A stretch of 64,000 nt of DNA from assembly GCA_017396695.1 (NCBI GenBank), contig JAFQLC010000003.1, forward strand, positions 90,464 through 154,463, read 5' to 3'. This document shows, piece after piece, positions 63,193-64,000 of this stretch. This DNA is from a bacterium (GTDB taxonomy: Bacteria; Cyanobacteriota; Vampirovibrionia; Gastranaerophilales; Gastranaerophilaceae). A program made the translations under genes and the position numbers. Each line of letters starts with the position of its first letter. Position 1 is the first letter of the stretch. The notes beneath the pieces were generated by a model that saw nothing but the letters and a program-made list of their open reading frames with translations, was not told where the DNA came from and ran no database searches.

Positions 63193-64000
63193 ATGCAAAT
63201 TAATGGAATAGGTTTAACCTTCAAAGGAAGCGGACAATACAAAGCTTCAACTGCCAGATACAGAAATAATGCAACTGGCACAAAAGGTTATATGGTTGGA
63301 GCATATGGCAAAGACCAATATGCAAAAGCAAAAGCTGCATACAACAGTCCTAAAACAACCGTTTATTCTCTTCCAGGAAGCAAAAACCCATATATTGCAG
63401 GCACAAAACATGGTAGCGCACCAAGTAAAGCTGGCGGCGGAAAAGGCAACAGTCAAACATCAGTTGTTGAAGTTGCAAGCGAATTACCACAAATCATGAA
63501 AAGAAATCCACATGCTGATATTTGGACAAAATTCATTGCAATATTCACAGCAATGACATTACTTATAAATAGCATTCCGTATAGACCAGGAAGAAAACCT
63601 GAAGAGCAACCACCAGAAGAAATACCAGAAAAAATTGTTGAAGTTGTTCCAGATACTCCTGACACACCAATCATTCCAATAATCACTCCTGATACTCCAG
63701 ATACACCTGATACTCCAGATGTACCTGATACACCTGACAAACCAGATACACCAGATGTACCTGATACACCAGATACTCCAGACGTGCCAGATACACCTGA
63801 CACTCCTGATACCCCAGATGTACCTGATACACCAGATACTCCTGACACTCCTGACACTCCAGATACACCTGATACACCTGACAAACCTGACACACCAGAT
63901 GATCCAGATGTACCTGATACTCCTGACAAACCTGAACCTCCAGGTCCAGGACCAGGACCGGGACCAGGACCAGGACCGGGACCAAGTGATGACGACCACA
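63193..64000 (+). CDS. I/F-motif protein with Pro-Asp-Thr repeats, truncated by window edge
   Basis: At least 269 residues; no stop before base 64000. The start MQINGIGLTFKG carries the shared N-terminal motif. A Gly/Lys/Tyr-rich segment (13-95) follows, then a hydrophobic stretch near 116-131 (TKFIAIFTAMTLLINSI), which may be a membrane anchor, and a Glu/Pro linker. From about residue 155 the sequence is a run of PDTP, PDVP and PDKP units, then a Gly-Pro run and an acidic tail. Codons vary synonymously within the repeats, which points to selection on protein. Such stalks usually project from the cell surface. GTGAGGC before the ATG is a weak ribosome site. Confidence 0.8.
   Translation, partial: MQINGIGLTFKGSGQYKASTARYRNNATGTKGYMVGAYGKDQYAKAKAAYNSPKTTVYSLPGSKNPYIAGTKHGSAPSKAGGGKGNSQTSVVEVASELPQIMKRNPHADIWTKFIAIFTAMTLLINSIPYRPGRKPEEQPPEEIPEKIVEVVPDTPDTPIIPIITPDTPDTPDTPDVPDTPDKPDTPDVPDTPDTPDVPDTPDTPDTPDVPDTPDTPDTPDTPDTPDTPDKPDTPDDPDVPDTPDKPEPPGPGPGPGPGPGPGPSDDDH

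Noticed and set aside
63650..63950. CRISPR-like short repeats
   Set aside because: The repetition is of codons (Pro-Asp-x-Pro) with synonymous variation, lacks spacers, and lies inside an open frame.
63453..63999. Antisense frames encoding SGVSG, RSIWCI and QEYQVHL repeats
   Set aside because: They are reverse-strand shadows of the Pro-Asp-Thr repeats in the plus-strand gene, have no ribosome sites and read as low-complexity repeats in all three frames.

Overview
The window is AT-rich, densely coded DNA from a Gram-negative-type bacterium. Lipopolysaccharide and outer-membrane genes (kdsA, lpxK, a gmhA-like isomerase, an MlaE/F/D lipid transporter, an MsbA-like exporter, a TolC-type protein), a MurE with the DNPR signature of meso-diaminopimelate ligases, flagellins and several gene families I associate with gut non-photosynthetic cyanobacterial relatives point to Melainabacteria/Vampirovibrionia (probably Gastranaerophilales). 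That placement is inference from gene content; no rRNA gene is present.

Layout. 1-3 kb: ilvD (cut by the window edge), nth, trxA, an ABC exporter, tRNA-Pro. 3-6.4 kb: two uncharacterised proteins, the first behind a near-perfect sigma-28 promoter, then tRNA-Leu. 6.5-13.6 kb: nadC-nadB, kdsA, recA-rmlA and two tandem flagellins. 14-18.2 kb: an efp-accB-accC-CCA-enzyme operon and a HEAT-like protein. 18.3-24.4 kb: a 55-residue protein, an unknown protein, UDP-glucuronate decarboxylase, crcB, tRNA-Asp, rplU-rpmA, leuS. 24.5-26 kb: a phage-tail-fibre-like pair. 26-34.4 kb: an amidohydrolase, mlaEFD-lpxK-metF, a small protein, rsmD, a CoA-disulfide-reductase-like enzyme. 34.4-41.7 kb: mutS, a GerMN protein, truB-rbfA-infB. 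41.8-46.4 kb: rsmH-ftsL-pbp-murE (part of the division and cell-wall cluster). 46.5-51 kb: a membrane protein, rph with an apparent N-terminal frameshift, ilvC, glyA. 51.2-53.4 kb: a second phage-tail-fibre cassette. 53.5-58.1 kb: a YitT-type protein, a calcium-repeat protein behind a second sigma-28 promoter, and a fused substrate-binding/TolC protein. 58.3-64 kb: a TetR regulator, two tandem paralogues, an ECF sigma operon with a CpxP/Spy-like protein, a GmhA-like isomerase, an ankyrin protein and a Pro-Asp-Thr repeat protein running off the end.

Most of the window is housekeeping. Four signals stand out. (1) Five proteins share the N-terminal motif M-[KRQ]-[ILV]-[NG]-x-I-[NSG]-x(2-4)-F, have no classical signal peptide, and are otherwise mostly unrelated. 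(2) Two phage-tail-like cassettes 27 kb apart carry the same three-half-site DNA element with identical spacing, suggesting one regulator controls dispersed tail-fibre genes. (3) Two unannotated proteins lie behind sigma-28 promoters and probably belong to the flagellar regulon. (4) An operon with an ECF sigma factor, a tiny single-pass membrane protein, a CpxP-like protein and a His-rich exported protein resembles a CnrYXH-type envelope or metal sensor.
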